Below are positions 19,151 through 27,256 of a DNA stretch of 64,000 bases, piece by piece. This DNA is from DATFLS01 sp964413425 (GTDB lineage Bacteria; Fidelibacterota; JAANXI01), in assembly GCA_964413425.1 (NCBI GenBank), contig CAYPST010000010.1, positions 6,567 to 70,566 of the forward strand, in the 5' to 3' direction. The notes under the pieces were generated by a model. It made no database searches. It worked only from the letters and a program-made list of their open reading frames with translations, and was not told the DNA's origin. The translations under genes and the position numbers were made by a program. The number at the start of each line of letters is the position of its first letter. Positions within the stretch are counted from its first letter, which is position 1.

Positions 19151-19879
19151 ATGAAACTCGAAGCACAGGTTGCCGTTATTACCGGCGGCAGTACAGGAGT
19201 CGGCAGAGCCGTCGGTGAATTGTTCGTTCAGGAGGGAGCGAGTGTGGTGCTGGCGGCCAGGACTGAATCAAAATTGGAAGCAGCCGCGAAATCACTGCGC
19301 AGCAAGGGAGGCGAAGTGCGGGCTGTCCCGACCGACGTCAGCCGGCGCCGGGATTGTGAGCAGTTGATTGCGCAAGCAGTCGAGGCCTTCGGAACGGTGG
19401 ATATCCTGGTGAATAACGCCGGAGTTGGTATTTATAATCCTGTGGATGACCTGAGTGATGAGGAGCTGGAAACACTGCTTTCAATCAATTTAAAGGGAAC
19501 CATTTATTGTTCGCAGGCCGTATATCCAATGATGAAGGAGCGAGGATCCGGCCATATTATCAATGTAGCATCTATTGCAGGGAAAACGGGACTGCCGCGA
19601 GAAAGCGGGTACAATGCTTCGAAATTTGCCATGGTGGGGTTCGGACAAAGTCTGAAGAAGGAAGCCATCCGATATGGTGTACGAGTCCATAATATTTGTC
19701 CGGGAGGAATAAACACGCCATTCTGGGATGATGTACCGGATAAGCCCGATATCTCAAAGTTCCTGGATCCTGCCCATGTGGCCGGTCTGGTGCACTATGT
19801 TGCCCTGTCACCTGCCATGATGGTTTTTGATGATATTGTGGTACATCCGCACCATGAATATCTGGAGCGGTTTGCCTGA
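19151..19879 (+). CDS. Short-chain dehydrogenase/reductase (SDR)
   Basis: Classical SDR, 242 aa, NAD(P)-dependent oxidoreductase of the cytoplasm. Cofactor motif TGGSTGVG (about 11-18), NNAG structural motif (about 88-91), catalytic Ser in INVASIAG and the YNASK pair (Tyr-x-x-x-Lys, about 154-158), then the typical ICPGGINTPF. An Arg at the end of strand 2 (LAARTESKL) hints at NADP preference. Substrate cannot be told. Start ATG 19151 is preceded by AAAAGGGGAAA. Next genes are not obviously related. Confidence 0.9.
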   Translation: MKLEAQVAVITGGSTGVGRAVGELFVQEGASVVLAARTESKLEAAAKSLRSKGGEVRAVPTDVSRRRDCEQLIAQAVEAFGTVDILVNNAGVGIYNPVDDLSDEELETLLSINLKGTIYCSQAVYPMMKERGSGHIINVASIAGKTGLPRESGYNASKFAMVGFGQSLKKEAIRYGVRVHNICPGGINTPFWDDVPDKPDISKFLDPAHVAGLVHYVALSPAMMVFDDIVVHPHHEYLERFA

Positions 19880-20101
19880 TATACGGAAGTGTACGTCGAT
19901 TCCGTGTGTTATTTTTCCGTGATTTCCGCCGGGAGATTCTCCTGTTGGGGTGACCGGGGTTAACGAGAATGAAGGGTAATTATTCAATACTGAAGTCGGT
20001 CAGGTCTTGGATCAAGCCATTGAAGGTCGCAGGTTCGAAACTGTCATACACGGTATTTCCGGAGGCTGTTATGTGTAAGCGGAAACGGTGATAGCATCCG
20101 C

Positions 20102-21442
20102 GTGTTCAGCAAGGTGAAGCGAGTGCTCTCATTTAATTTCTTCCGTCGCATTGTTGATGTCCGGCGCGAAGAATTGAAAGCCCTGCTCTGGTCTTTCTTC
20201 TATTTTTTCAGCCTGCTCAGCAGCTACTATATTCTCCGGCCGCTCCGGGATGAAATGGGGATTGCCGGTGGAGTTCAACATCTCCAGTGGGTGTTTACGG
20301 GCACATTCATTGTCATGCTCTTGATCGTGCCGGTATTCGGGGCAATCACTTCCCGCTACCGGTTACGAAAAATTCTCCCGTTCATTTATATATTTTTTAT
20401 TACGAATATCCTCATCTTTTTCTTTCTCTTCCGGTCGTTCGGGCAACCAACGGTTCTTGCGCACGCCTTTATGATCTGGACCAGTGTGTTTAATCTTTTT
20501 GTTATCTCCGTGTTCTGGAGTTTCATGGCAGATATGTTCAGCAATGAACAGGCACATCGTCTGTTCGGATTTATTGCCGCAGGCGGCAGTGCCGGAGCAC
20601 TGGTTGGACCAGGTGTGGCTGCGCTGCTTGCAACCTTCGCAGGAGTGGTGAATCTGCTCCCTCTTTCGGCCGGGTTTTTATCCATCACAATTTTGTGTAT
20701 TCATCAGCTGCTTCGATGGCGTGACACAACGGAAAGGTCAAGGGAATCAGAAATAAAGCACCAGGGAGAGGAGACCAGGAATTCCGCGTTCTCTCCGGGC
20801 ATCCGGACTGAAGAACCTATCGGCGGCGGCTGGCTGGGGGGGATTAAACTCCTCCTGAAATCCCCTTATCTGCTGGGTATCTGCGCGTTCATTCTGTTGA
20901 CCGCCACGGTACAGACTTTTTTATATTTCACCCAGGCACACATTGTGGAAAGTGCCTTCGATGACCCCGGGAAGCGAACCACCTTATTTGCTCTTATGGA
21001 TTTAAGTGTGAATATTTTCACAATCTCTTTGCAGGTATTTATTACCGGCCGACTGCTGACCGAATACGGCGTACCGGTTGTCCTCGCATTGATACCGGTG
21101 TACGTGTTGCTTTCATTTGTGGGATTGGGTATTGCCCCCATCTTGCCGGTGCTGGTGGTTGCTCAGGTGGGTACCCGGGCAGGCAATTATGCTATCACCC
21201 GCCCCGGCAGAGAGGTGCTGTTTACCGTCCTGGGGCGGGAGAAGAAATATAAAGCCAAAAACTTTATTGATACCGTGGTGTATCGAGCCGGGGATGCTCT
21301 CAGCGGATGGACGTTTGCCGGGCTGACTTCCATAGGAATCGGGTTATCCGGGATTGCACTCATCGCAATTCCCTTCTCTCTCGGATGGATGGCCGTCGGA
21401 TATCTCCTGGGACGGCGTCAGGAAGAGGAACGACCGGTTTGA
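20102..21442 (+). CDS. NTP/NDP exchange transporter-like MFS protein
   Basis: Protein of 446 aa with 10-12 membrane helices. The N-terminal block FNFFRRIVDVRREELKALLW and SSYYILRPLRDEMGI, and the middle FWSFMADMFSNEQAHRLFGF and GGSAGALVGPG, are typical of the ADP/ATP-translocase-like (AAA/TlcA) branch of major facilitator proteins. Free-living bacteria carry such proteins without proven nucleotide transport, so the substrate is uncertain. Start is GTG 20102 in GCGTGTTCAGC. The stop codon is immediately followed by the remains of a sulfatase gene. Confidence 0.75.
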   Translation: MFSKVKRVLSFNFFRRIVDVRREELKALLWSFFYFFSLLSSYYILRPLRDEMGIAGGVQHLQWVFTGTFIVMLLIVPVFGAITSRYRLRKILPFIYIFFITNILIFFFLFRSFGQPTVLAHAFMIWTSVFNLFVISVFWSFMADMFSNEQAHRLFGFIAAGGSAGALVGPGVAALLATFAGVVNLLPLSAGFLSITILCIHQLLRWRDTTERSRESEIKHQGEETRNSAFSPGIRTEEPIGGGWLGGIKLLLKSPYLLGICAFILLTATVQTFLYFTQAHIVESAFDDPGKRTTLFALMDLSVNIFTISLQVFITGRLLTEYGVPVVLALIPVYVLLSFVGLGIAPILPVLVVAQVGTRAGNYAITRPGREVLFTVLGREKKYKAKNFIDTVVYRAGDALSGWTFAGLTSIGIGLSGIALIAIPFSLGWMAVGYLLGRRQEEERPV

Positions 21443-21998
21443 CTTCCGGAGTTGCTGCTGTTCATTTCGGACAACGGAGGTTTACTTCGTGTCGGGGCCA
21501 ATAACGGCAGCCTGCGCGGGGGCAAACAAATGGTCTACGAAGGAGGTATTCGGGTTCCCATGTGCGGCGGCTGGCCCGGGAAAATTCAACCGGATTCGCG
21601 TACCAGCCAGATTGCACTCACCATGGATTTATTTCCGACGATTTGTGAAGCCGCCGGCGCCGAAATACCGCATTCCATCGATGGCATTTCCATACCGGAT
21701 ATTCTCACCGGGCAGACCAAAACGCTGCCGGAGCGTGATCTGTTCTGGACCAGACGGGAAGGGGGAAACCGATATATGGGCAAGACCATCCGGGCGATAC
21801 GACGCGGGGACTGGAAATTACTGCAGAACAGCCCGATGGAACCATTCAGGCTGTATAACCTGAGGGGAGGATCCGCTGGAAGAACACGATCGCTCGGAAA
21901 GCCATCCGGAGCAGTTCGACGAACTGGCAGAAGCGCTGCGAGCCCATATTCAGCGGGGCGGTGCAGTGCCCTGGCAGAAACCAAAATATGGCGGTTGA
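21443..21998 (+). pseudogene. Sulfatase remnant (N-terminally deleted, frameshifted)
   Basis: From the first codon after the transporter stop, the frame reads ELLLFISDNGG, NNGSLRGGKQMVYEGGIRVP, then LTMDLFPTICEAAGAEIPH and RRGDWKLL: the C-terminal third of a type I sulfatase. The N-terminal part with the formylglycine motif (CxPxR) is absent, so it cannot be active. A second lesion is visible near 21863: one extra G in CTGAGGGGAGG changes frame; with it removed the text continues as LREDPLEEHDR to a TGA at 21996-21998, as expected for a sulfatase end. A deletion seems to have joined it to the transporter gene. Confidence 0.8.
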
Positions 21999-22135
21999 TT
22001 TGCGTGTGTCGATTGACTGGCCCGGAATATTCGCCCGTCCAGGTACAGCTGCATGCAGAGCTGTGTTAGAAACATACAGCACGAGAGTGTCAGATCAGAT
22101 TTTCAATGTTGGAGCCGACTGACATTGATTATACA

Positions 22136-22719
22136 TGAGTCTGTTTAGAAAACGCCTCGCCCCGAAGAGATGCCTTTGGCAAAGAGATCCCTCTGGGACA
22201 AAGAAAATATACAATATCTCCGTCCAAATAGCGGAATACATTGTGCTTATATCTTCTCTCCCTACTAAACATATAAGACTATTAAGATAACGCAGTCCAG
22301 TATCGACATGCTCCCTTAGGTGGATCATCTCTCCACCCATCCCGGCCCCGAACACTCTATCCTCCTGGCCCCCTTTCTCTCACCAGAGAAAGGGGGGACG
22401 GGGTGCGGCGCGTTGGGCGCCATTTCGGTCCCCTGTCCACCATCTCCTCGGGACAGACTGAGGAATGAGAGCACGCATGGTTGTGTGGGCCGCATGAGGG
22501 ACTGCAGCCCGCCTCCCCCTCTCATGGGCTGCGGAAGATGGGGGAAGGGATCCAGGAGAGGGGGACCGAGGGGGGGGGAGTGCTCGCCGCTCCGCCAAGT
22601 CAGCCGTCCGGCCGAAGGAACGCAACCAGCTCGCTCTTTCCTGAGTTAACTTAATAGTCATATAAACATAAGCCAAGTTCACCAACTTGTATCCGACGCA
22701 TGTTTTCTAAATAGGCTCA
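22136..22719. mobile_element. MITE-like element A, copy 1 (interrupted by element B)
   Basis: Left end TGAGTCTGTTTAGAAAACG (22136-22154); right end is its near-perfect inverse (22697-22719, reading TGAGCCTATTTAGAAAACA on the other strand). It carries the internal words CGCCTCGCCCCGAAG, GGCAAAGAGATCC and GTCCAAATAGCGGAATACA that are shared with copies at 33276 and 56009. It encodes no protein. A complete element B with flanking 8-bp duplication lies inside; without it, copy 1 would be about 187 bp. Confidence 0.75.
22274..22662. mobile_element. MITE-like element B, copy 1, with 8-bp target duplication
   Basis: Terminal inverted repeats TAAGACTATTAAGATAAC (left) and TATGACTATTAAGTTAAC (inverse of right end). 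The 8 bases TAAACATA occur directly before (22266-22273) and directly after (22663-22670), a perfect target-site duplication. The inside is G/C-rich with runs of G (22556-22581) and no transposase; short open frames there are not gene-like. It shares CATCTCTCCACCCATCCC (22326) and CGCAACCAGCTCGCTCTT (22621) with copy 2 at 41566. Confidence 0.8.
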
Positions 22720-22793
22720 TAGTACAGACATCATGTCCCGGGGCAGTACTGTTGAATTAATAACGAAGCAATCTGCAATGGAAGTAAAAGAAA

Positions 22794-22819
22794 AAGCCGG
22801 GTATGGAAGAACCCGGCTT
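22794..22819 (-). terminator. Rho-independent terminator of the 140-aa lipoprotein gene
   Basis: AAGCCGGGT (22794-22802) and ACCCGGCTT (22811-22819) form a perfect 9-bp stem with an 8-base loop. On the minus strand it is followed by TTTCTTTT. It lies 44 bases beyond the stop codon of the leftward gene that starts at 23285. Confidence 0.85.
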
Positions 22820-22862
22820 CCAGGATGACCTCTTGCGACAACAGGATAACTCGGCCTGGTGA

Positions 22863-23285
22863 TTACTGAATCTTCACCTCGATGGTGGCGCTTTTTCCGG
22901 TCCACTGATTGGCCAGCTCTTCCGTCACCAATTCATTGCCCTGTTTATCATACACGCTGACATCGATGTGATAGGTCCCGCTCGGAGCATCCCAGGGCAC
23001 TTCAAAGGAAGAACTCCAGATATTATCGCCTGCAACTTTGTCCGCACCCTCGCCGTTATTCTGCAATTGCCCCCGGAATTCAGTGTATTCACGGACGGTG
23101 GTTTCCACCCGATCAACATTTTCTGCAGGCCCGTTGACCACCACGTACAGGGATAGATCATTACCGGGGCCTACGGGTTGTGGTTCTGCATAGGCGTTCT
23201 CCACGCTTAATTTCCCCCCGGCGCAATTCACCAGGAAGATTGAAACAAAGATAGTAAGGCTCAGAACGGAAAAACCTCTTTTCAT
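22863..23285 (-). CDS. Putative lipoprotein with Ig-like domain
   Basis: Small exported protein of 140 aa. Its leader ends in LVNCAGG, close to a lipobox, so Cys near residue 21 is probably lipidated. The mature part is beta-rich (VGPGNDLSLYVVVNGPAENVD; GDNIWSSSFEVPWDAPSGTY; HIDVSVYDKQGNEL) and resembles an immunoglobulin/Y_Y_Y-like fold that modulates or binds ligands. The Met at 23285 is chosen because AGAGGGG lies 7 bases upstream; the alternative Met at 23291 is too close. A good terminator follows it. Specific function unknown. Confidence 0.7.
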   Translation of the reverse strand: MKRGFSVLSLTIFVSIFLVNCAGGKLSVENAYAEPQPVGPGNDLSLYVVVNGPAENVDRVETTVREYTEFRGQLQNNGEGADKVAGDNIWSSSFEVPWDAPSGTYHIDVSVYDKQGNELVTEELANQWTGKSATIEVKIQ

Positions 23286-23605
23286 AACCATACCCCTCTG
23301 ATTGAGTTCGGAATAACACTAAAAAGATTAGTACGGATTTTGCCGAAATGCAACATCCAAATGCTAGTCTCACTGACAATTCAGAAGTATAATCCGGACA
23401 TTGTAGGTCCATGTCGATCTCTCCACCGATCTCAACGTGGAAGGCTGAAGGGATTTCATATTGCTATTCAGAGATATTTGGATAATATTATTGTGACCTC
23501 TGTAGAAACCACGAATGAACACGAATTACCACAAATTAAATCAAACCCATAATAAACAATTATTAATCAGAGAATTGATTTTACTATCACGGCAAATTAC
23601 TTCAA

Positions 23606-23785
23606 CCCAAATTGAGCGATTTATTTCCATAAATCGCTCAACCGACAAAGAAAATGTACGTGTTCACCTCCCCGAAAACGGCGTCGGGACGTTTCGCACC
23701 CATTCGGTGAAAACACACATTTTCTCAGTCGGGGTTATACCTAAGTACAGCGATACTTCGCGAAGCTCGTATCGCTCAACTTAGG
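23606..23785. mobile_element. MITE-like element C, copy 1
   Basis: Ends CCCAAATTGAGCGAT (left) and ATCGCTCAACTTAGG (right) are inverted repeats, flanked on both sides by TTCAA (23601-23605 and 23786-23790), a 5-bp target duplication. Inside are several hairpins: a 12-bp stem with 4-base loop at 23613-23640 and a long one near the right end (CCTAAGTACAGCGATA...CGTATCGCTCAACTTAGG). It is a reverse-oriented relative of copy 2 at 41817. The surrounding 23292-23983 interval has no supported gene. Positions 23507-23545 carry the CACGAATGAACACGAATT word family. Confidence 0.8.
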
Positions 23786-23983
23786 TTCAATTATTTAAAG
23801 TGAGAGTTCTTTGATCTCCTTTTCAAAACCGACTATTTATTTCTGTCATACTAAAGAAAACGATCAAAAGCATTTTTACACTTCCGTATATTACTTGGAA
23901 GACCATCAGCAGGGGTTAAAATCCGGGATCATTGGAACTTTATCCAATTTTCTTAACAAATGTGCAGCGAAGGAGAATGAACG

Positions 23984-25345
23984 GTGAGTGGTGTCTGGTT
24001 GCTGATCATACTACTGCTGGCGATTGTTTTCATCATCTATGGAACCGCCGGATTGAAATGGCATCCCTTTCTGGTTTTGCTGCTGGCATCCTATGCCGTA
24101 GGATTACTTGCCGGTCTTCCGGGCTCAGAGACCATTAAAGCCATCACTGACGGGTTTGGCGGGACGTTAGGGTCCATCGGAATCATCATCGCTGCCGGGA
24201 CCATTATCGGTGCCATTCTTGAAAAAAGCGGTGGGACTATCGTCATGGCGAACACGGTCATCCGGTGGATCGGGGAAGCCCGGTCGGCGCTTGCCATGAG
24301 TATCACTGGTGCGGTGGTTTCCATCCCTGTATTCTGTGATTCGGGGTTTGTGATACTCTCACCACTGAACAACTCCCTTGCCGCCCGGGCAAAAAAGTCC
24401 GTGGCACTGTATGCCGTGGCCCTGAGTATGGGATTATATTCCACGCACGTCTTCGTACCGCCCACTCCCGGGCCTATTGCCGCAGCCGGCATCCTGAACG
24501 CAGATCTGGGATCGGTGATTCTGCTGGGTATAATTACCACGGTACCGGTCATCATCGTGACCTACCTCTTTGCCAGGTATGCAGGGAATCGGATCTACAT
24601 CGATCCGGCACAGGTGGTCGAAACAACACAACAGGAAGATTCGGATTCCCCGCCTGCCCAACCTGATGAACGGGAGCTTCCCCGTCCGATACTGGCCTTT
24701 TTACCGATTCTGGTGCCGATGCTCCTCATTGCCCTCCGGTCGGTGGCCGAATTCCCTGGAAAAATTTTCGGTGAAGGAGTTGCCTTCAAGATCATTACCT
24801 TTTTCGGTGATCCCAATACTGCCCTGATTCTGGGTGTGATACTGGTGTTTCTTACGGTGCGGGAACGTGGTCCGCACGTGTATCGGGACTGGGTTGGCAC
24901 CGGGTTAAAAAATGCCGGGACAATCATTTTAATCACCGGTGCCGGAGGAGCATTGGGGAGCGTTCTCCGGGCGACGCCAATCGGAGATTATCTGGGCAGC
25001 ACTCTGGCGAACTGGAATATCGGGATCTTCCTGCCGTTTCTCATTGCCGCCGCTATTAAAACAGCCCAGGGATCATCGACGGTCTCGATTATCACGACCG
25101 CTTCCATTGTAACTCCGCTCCTGACAACCATGGGATTAGCCGGCGGGATGGGACCGGTGCTGGTGACATTGGCTATCGGTGCCGGAGCAATGACTGTCTC
25201 CCATGCGAATGATAGCTATTTCTGGGTGGTCAGCCAGTTTTCGGGGATGGATGTTTCCCAGGCATACCGACTGCAAACTGTGAGCTCCGGGATAGCCGGC
25301 GTGACCGGGATTCTTATGGTATTTATCTTCAGTTTACTCGTGTAA
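23984..25345 (+). CDS. GntP family gluconate/organic acid:H+ symporter
   Basis: Inner-membrane permease, 453 aa, about 12 helices. Conserved GntP stretches are visible: IIIAAGTIIGAILEKSGG, SIPVFCDSGFVILSPL, STHVFVPPTPGPIAAAGIL, and near the end QGSSTVSIITTASI and HANDSYFWVVSQFSGM. The family imports gluconate and other sugar acids with protons. Start GTG 23984 has AAGGAG at a good distance. It lies upstream of an SGNH hydrolase and an RraA-like protein, so a link to sugar-acid use is plausible but inferred. Confidence 0.9.
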   Translation: MSGVWLLIILLLAIVFIIYGTAGLKWHPFLVLLLASYAVGLLAGLPGSETIKAITDGFGGTLGSIGIIIAAGTIIGAILEKSGGTIVMANTVIRWIGEARSALAMSITGAVVSIPVFCDSGFVILSPLNNSLAARAKKSVALYAVALSMGLYSTHVFVPPTPGPIAAAGILNADLGSVILLGIITTVPVIIVTYLFARYAGNRIYIDPAQVVETTQQEDSDSPPAQPDERELPRPILAFLPILVPMLLIALRSVAEFPGKIFGEGVAFKIITFFGDPNTALILGVILVFLTVRERGPHVYRDWVGTGLKNAGTIILITGAGGALGSVLRATPIGDYLGSTLANWNIGIFLPFLIAAAIKTAQGSSTVSIITTASIVTPLLTTMGLAGGMGPVLVTLAIGAGAMTVSHANDSYFWVVSQFSGMDVSQAYRLQTVSSGIAGVTGILMVFIFSLLV

Positions 25346-25633
25346 CTGAGCAGTATGAGTGTCAGCAGGGATCTCCGATCCCATTCGCAGAGATTAGAGA
25401 AAAAGTATATCCATGAGAGTGGTTAAAAAAACAAGTGAAAGACAGAACATGTTCAAATGGACATGTAGGTAGTGGGCAAAGTTGAATATCAAGTTTCATA
25501 TTATCAGTGTCTTTCAGTGCGTTTCAGTGTTTCATTCAGGTATTATTTTTGTCCCAGAGGGATCTCTTCGAGGCGGTTCTGGCGATCTTTGCGCTTTCTC
25601 TCATTCATAGAATTACAACGAGGGAGGTGATTC

Positions 25634-26326
25634 ATGTCCCGTTCATACCAGAAGATGTCGGTATTTTTGGCAATCCTGTTAGTTTTCCTGGGTCCTCAGC
25701 ACGTATTCGGACAACCCGAGCGATGGGAAACCGCTATTCAGGCCTTTGAGGCACAAGACAGACAAGATCCTCCACCCGCCGGAGCAGTATTGTTCGCCGG
25801 AAGTTCCAGCATTCGCGGATGGGAATCTCTGCAGCAGGATTTTCCGTTCGTGCCGGTGATACAGCGGGGTTTCGGCGGTTCGGAAATGGAAGATTTGCTT
25901 TATTATACAGATCGCATCGTTACTCCGTATAAGCCGTCGGTGATCATTGTCTACGAGGGCGATAATGATATTGCAAACGGGAAGAGCCCTGCCCGGGTTT
26001 TTACCGACTTTAAAAAATTTGTGGAGCAGGTGCATACCGCACTTCCCGATGCCAAAATCGGTTACATTTCGATTAAACCCAGTATTGCCAGATGGTCGTT
26101 GGTGGAGGAAATGGCGGAAGCCAACCGGATGATTCGTAAGTTCACCCTGTGGGCACCGAACCTTGAATATATCGATATCTTTTCACCGATGCTGGGGTTG
26201 GATGGAAAACCGCGCAATGAGCTGCTGATTGAAGACGGACTGCATCTGACACCGGCCGGGTATGAGCTCTGGACGGAAATAGTGACCCCATATCTGCAAC
26301 CTGTAAAAATTACTCAGAATGATTAA
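25634..26326 (+). CDS. Secreted SGNH/GDSL hydrolase
   Basis: Exported esterase or lipase-like protein, 230 aa. Signal peptide to about residue 26 (VFGQ). Block I is VLFAGSSSIRGW with the predicted nucleophile Ser 58; block II Gly in QRGFGGSEM; block III Asn in YEGDNDIA; catalytic Asp/His in EDGLHLTPAGYELW. This set is typical of the carbohydrate acetyl-esterase-like SGNH family; deacetylation of a glycan is the most likely role but not shown. It is 21 bases upstream of the secreted RraA-like gene, so an operon is likely. Confidence 0.88.
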   Translation: MSRSYQKMSVFLAILLVFLGPQHVFGQPERWETAIQAFEAQDRQDPPPAGAVLFAGSSSIRGWESLQQDFPFVPVIQRGFGGSEMEDLLYYTDRIVTPYKPSVIIVYEGDNDIANGKSPARVFTDFKKFVEQVHTALPDAKIGYISIKPSIARWSLVEEMAEANRMIRKFTLWAPNLEYIDIFSPMLGLDGKPRNELLIEDGLHLTPAGYELWTEIVTPYLQPVKITQND

Positions 26327-26347
26327 AAGTGAGAGGAGGAAAAATCC

Positions 26348-27196
26348 ATGCGAAAAAAATGGTCCGGTTTTTTATCTCTGGGAGTAGTTGTTTTTCTTAT
26401 CATGGGAGATGTGGTATTGGCGCAGCCGGAAAATGTTGACGAGTTAAGAAAAGGGCATAATTTTATTCCTACGCCGGTCTACTCAATGGAAGAAGATCAG
26501 GCAATTCTCAAGCTATTCGAGGGATTACGAGTGGCAGACGTTTCCGATGGTATGGATAAAGTCGGTCTGCAGAACGTCGGGCTTATGACTCCGGAAATCC
26601 ATGCGCTGTGGAAAGATACCGAAGACTTTTCGCACCAATTTGTCGGGATTGCGGTGACAGTACGCTACGTTCCCACCAATAAGCCGCCCGCCGGTCATAT
26701 GGAGACCGAACAGTTTGATCAGTGGGTGGGACACTGGTACGGGGAGTATTCTTCGGAACCTTTTGTGCCGCTGCTCCGGGAGGGCTCAGCGCTGGTGATT
26801 GATGATGCGAACAGTGTTGATGTGGGATCCATCGGGTCGAATAATATTATGGGATGGGCCATCCGGGGCTGCGTCGGAGTCGTCACGGATGCCACCGCCC
26901 GGGATACGGATGAAATCATCGCGGAAGGTATTCCGTTATATTTTAAAGAAACGGGAAGAGGCATCCGTCCCGGCCGGAATGAAGTAGAGTCAGTCAATCG
27001 TCCCATAGAAGTGGGAGGCGTACTGGTGCGTCCGGGCGATGTGATTGTGGCCGATGGTGACGGTGTCATCTGTGTGCCCCGGGAATACGCGGAAGAAGTA
27101 GCGGAGTATGCACGAAAGACCATTGAAGGCGATAAAGAGAGCCGCCGGCAGAAGTACGAAAAATTGGGCATCCCATTCGATGAAACAGTAAAGTAA
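26348..27196 (+). CDS. Secreted RraA-like (HMG/CHA aldolase superfamily) protein
   Basis: Protein of 282 aa with a signal peptide (1-25, ending VLAQ), which is unusual for this normally cytoplasmic superfamily. The mature part has the RraA/HMG-aldolase signature: VADVSDGMD, GSNNIMGWAIRGCVGVVTDA, ATARDTDEI, and VRPGDVIVADGDGVICVP. The Arg-Asp (RD) and Gly-rich loop residues that bind metal and oxyacid in class II aldolases are present. Family enzymes cleave 4-hydroxy-4-methyl-2-oxoglutarate or act on other oxyacids; the true RraA inhibits RNase E. Export suggests a periplasmic sugar- or oxyacid-related role. Possible co-transcription with SGNH hydrolase and the GH at 27257. Confidence 0.8.
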   Translation: MRKKWSGFLSLGVVVFLIMGDVVLAQPENVDELRKGHNFIPTPVYSMEEDQAILKLFEGLRVADVSDGMDKVGLQNVGLMTPEIHALWKDTEDFSHQFVGIAVTVRYVPTNKPPAGHMETEQFDQWVGHWYGEYSSEPFVPLLREGSALVIDDANSVDVGSIGSNNIMGWAIRGCVGVVTDATARDTDEIIAEGIPLYFKETGRGIRPGRNEVESVNRPIEVGGVLVRPGDVIVADGDGVICVPREYAEEVAEYARKTIEGDKESRRQKYEKLGIPFDETVK

Positions 27197-27256
27197 ACCT
27201 TGGTGTGGCTCGCAGTATATACGCCAAATTAAGTAAAGGATTCGTTAAAAAATCCG

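Noticed and set aside
22320..22685. Overlapping open frames of about 66-109 codons inside element B
   Set aside because: GC-rich, proline/arginine-rich text on both strands, with frames in every direction; typical of a repeat, not of a transposase.
23606..23785. CRISPR array or phage attachment site in the hairpin-rich intergenic DNA
   Set aside because: There are no regularly spaced direct repeats with unique spacers; the structure is terminal inverted repeats with a short target duplication.
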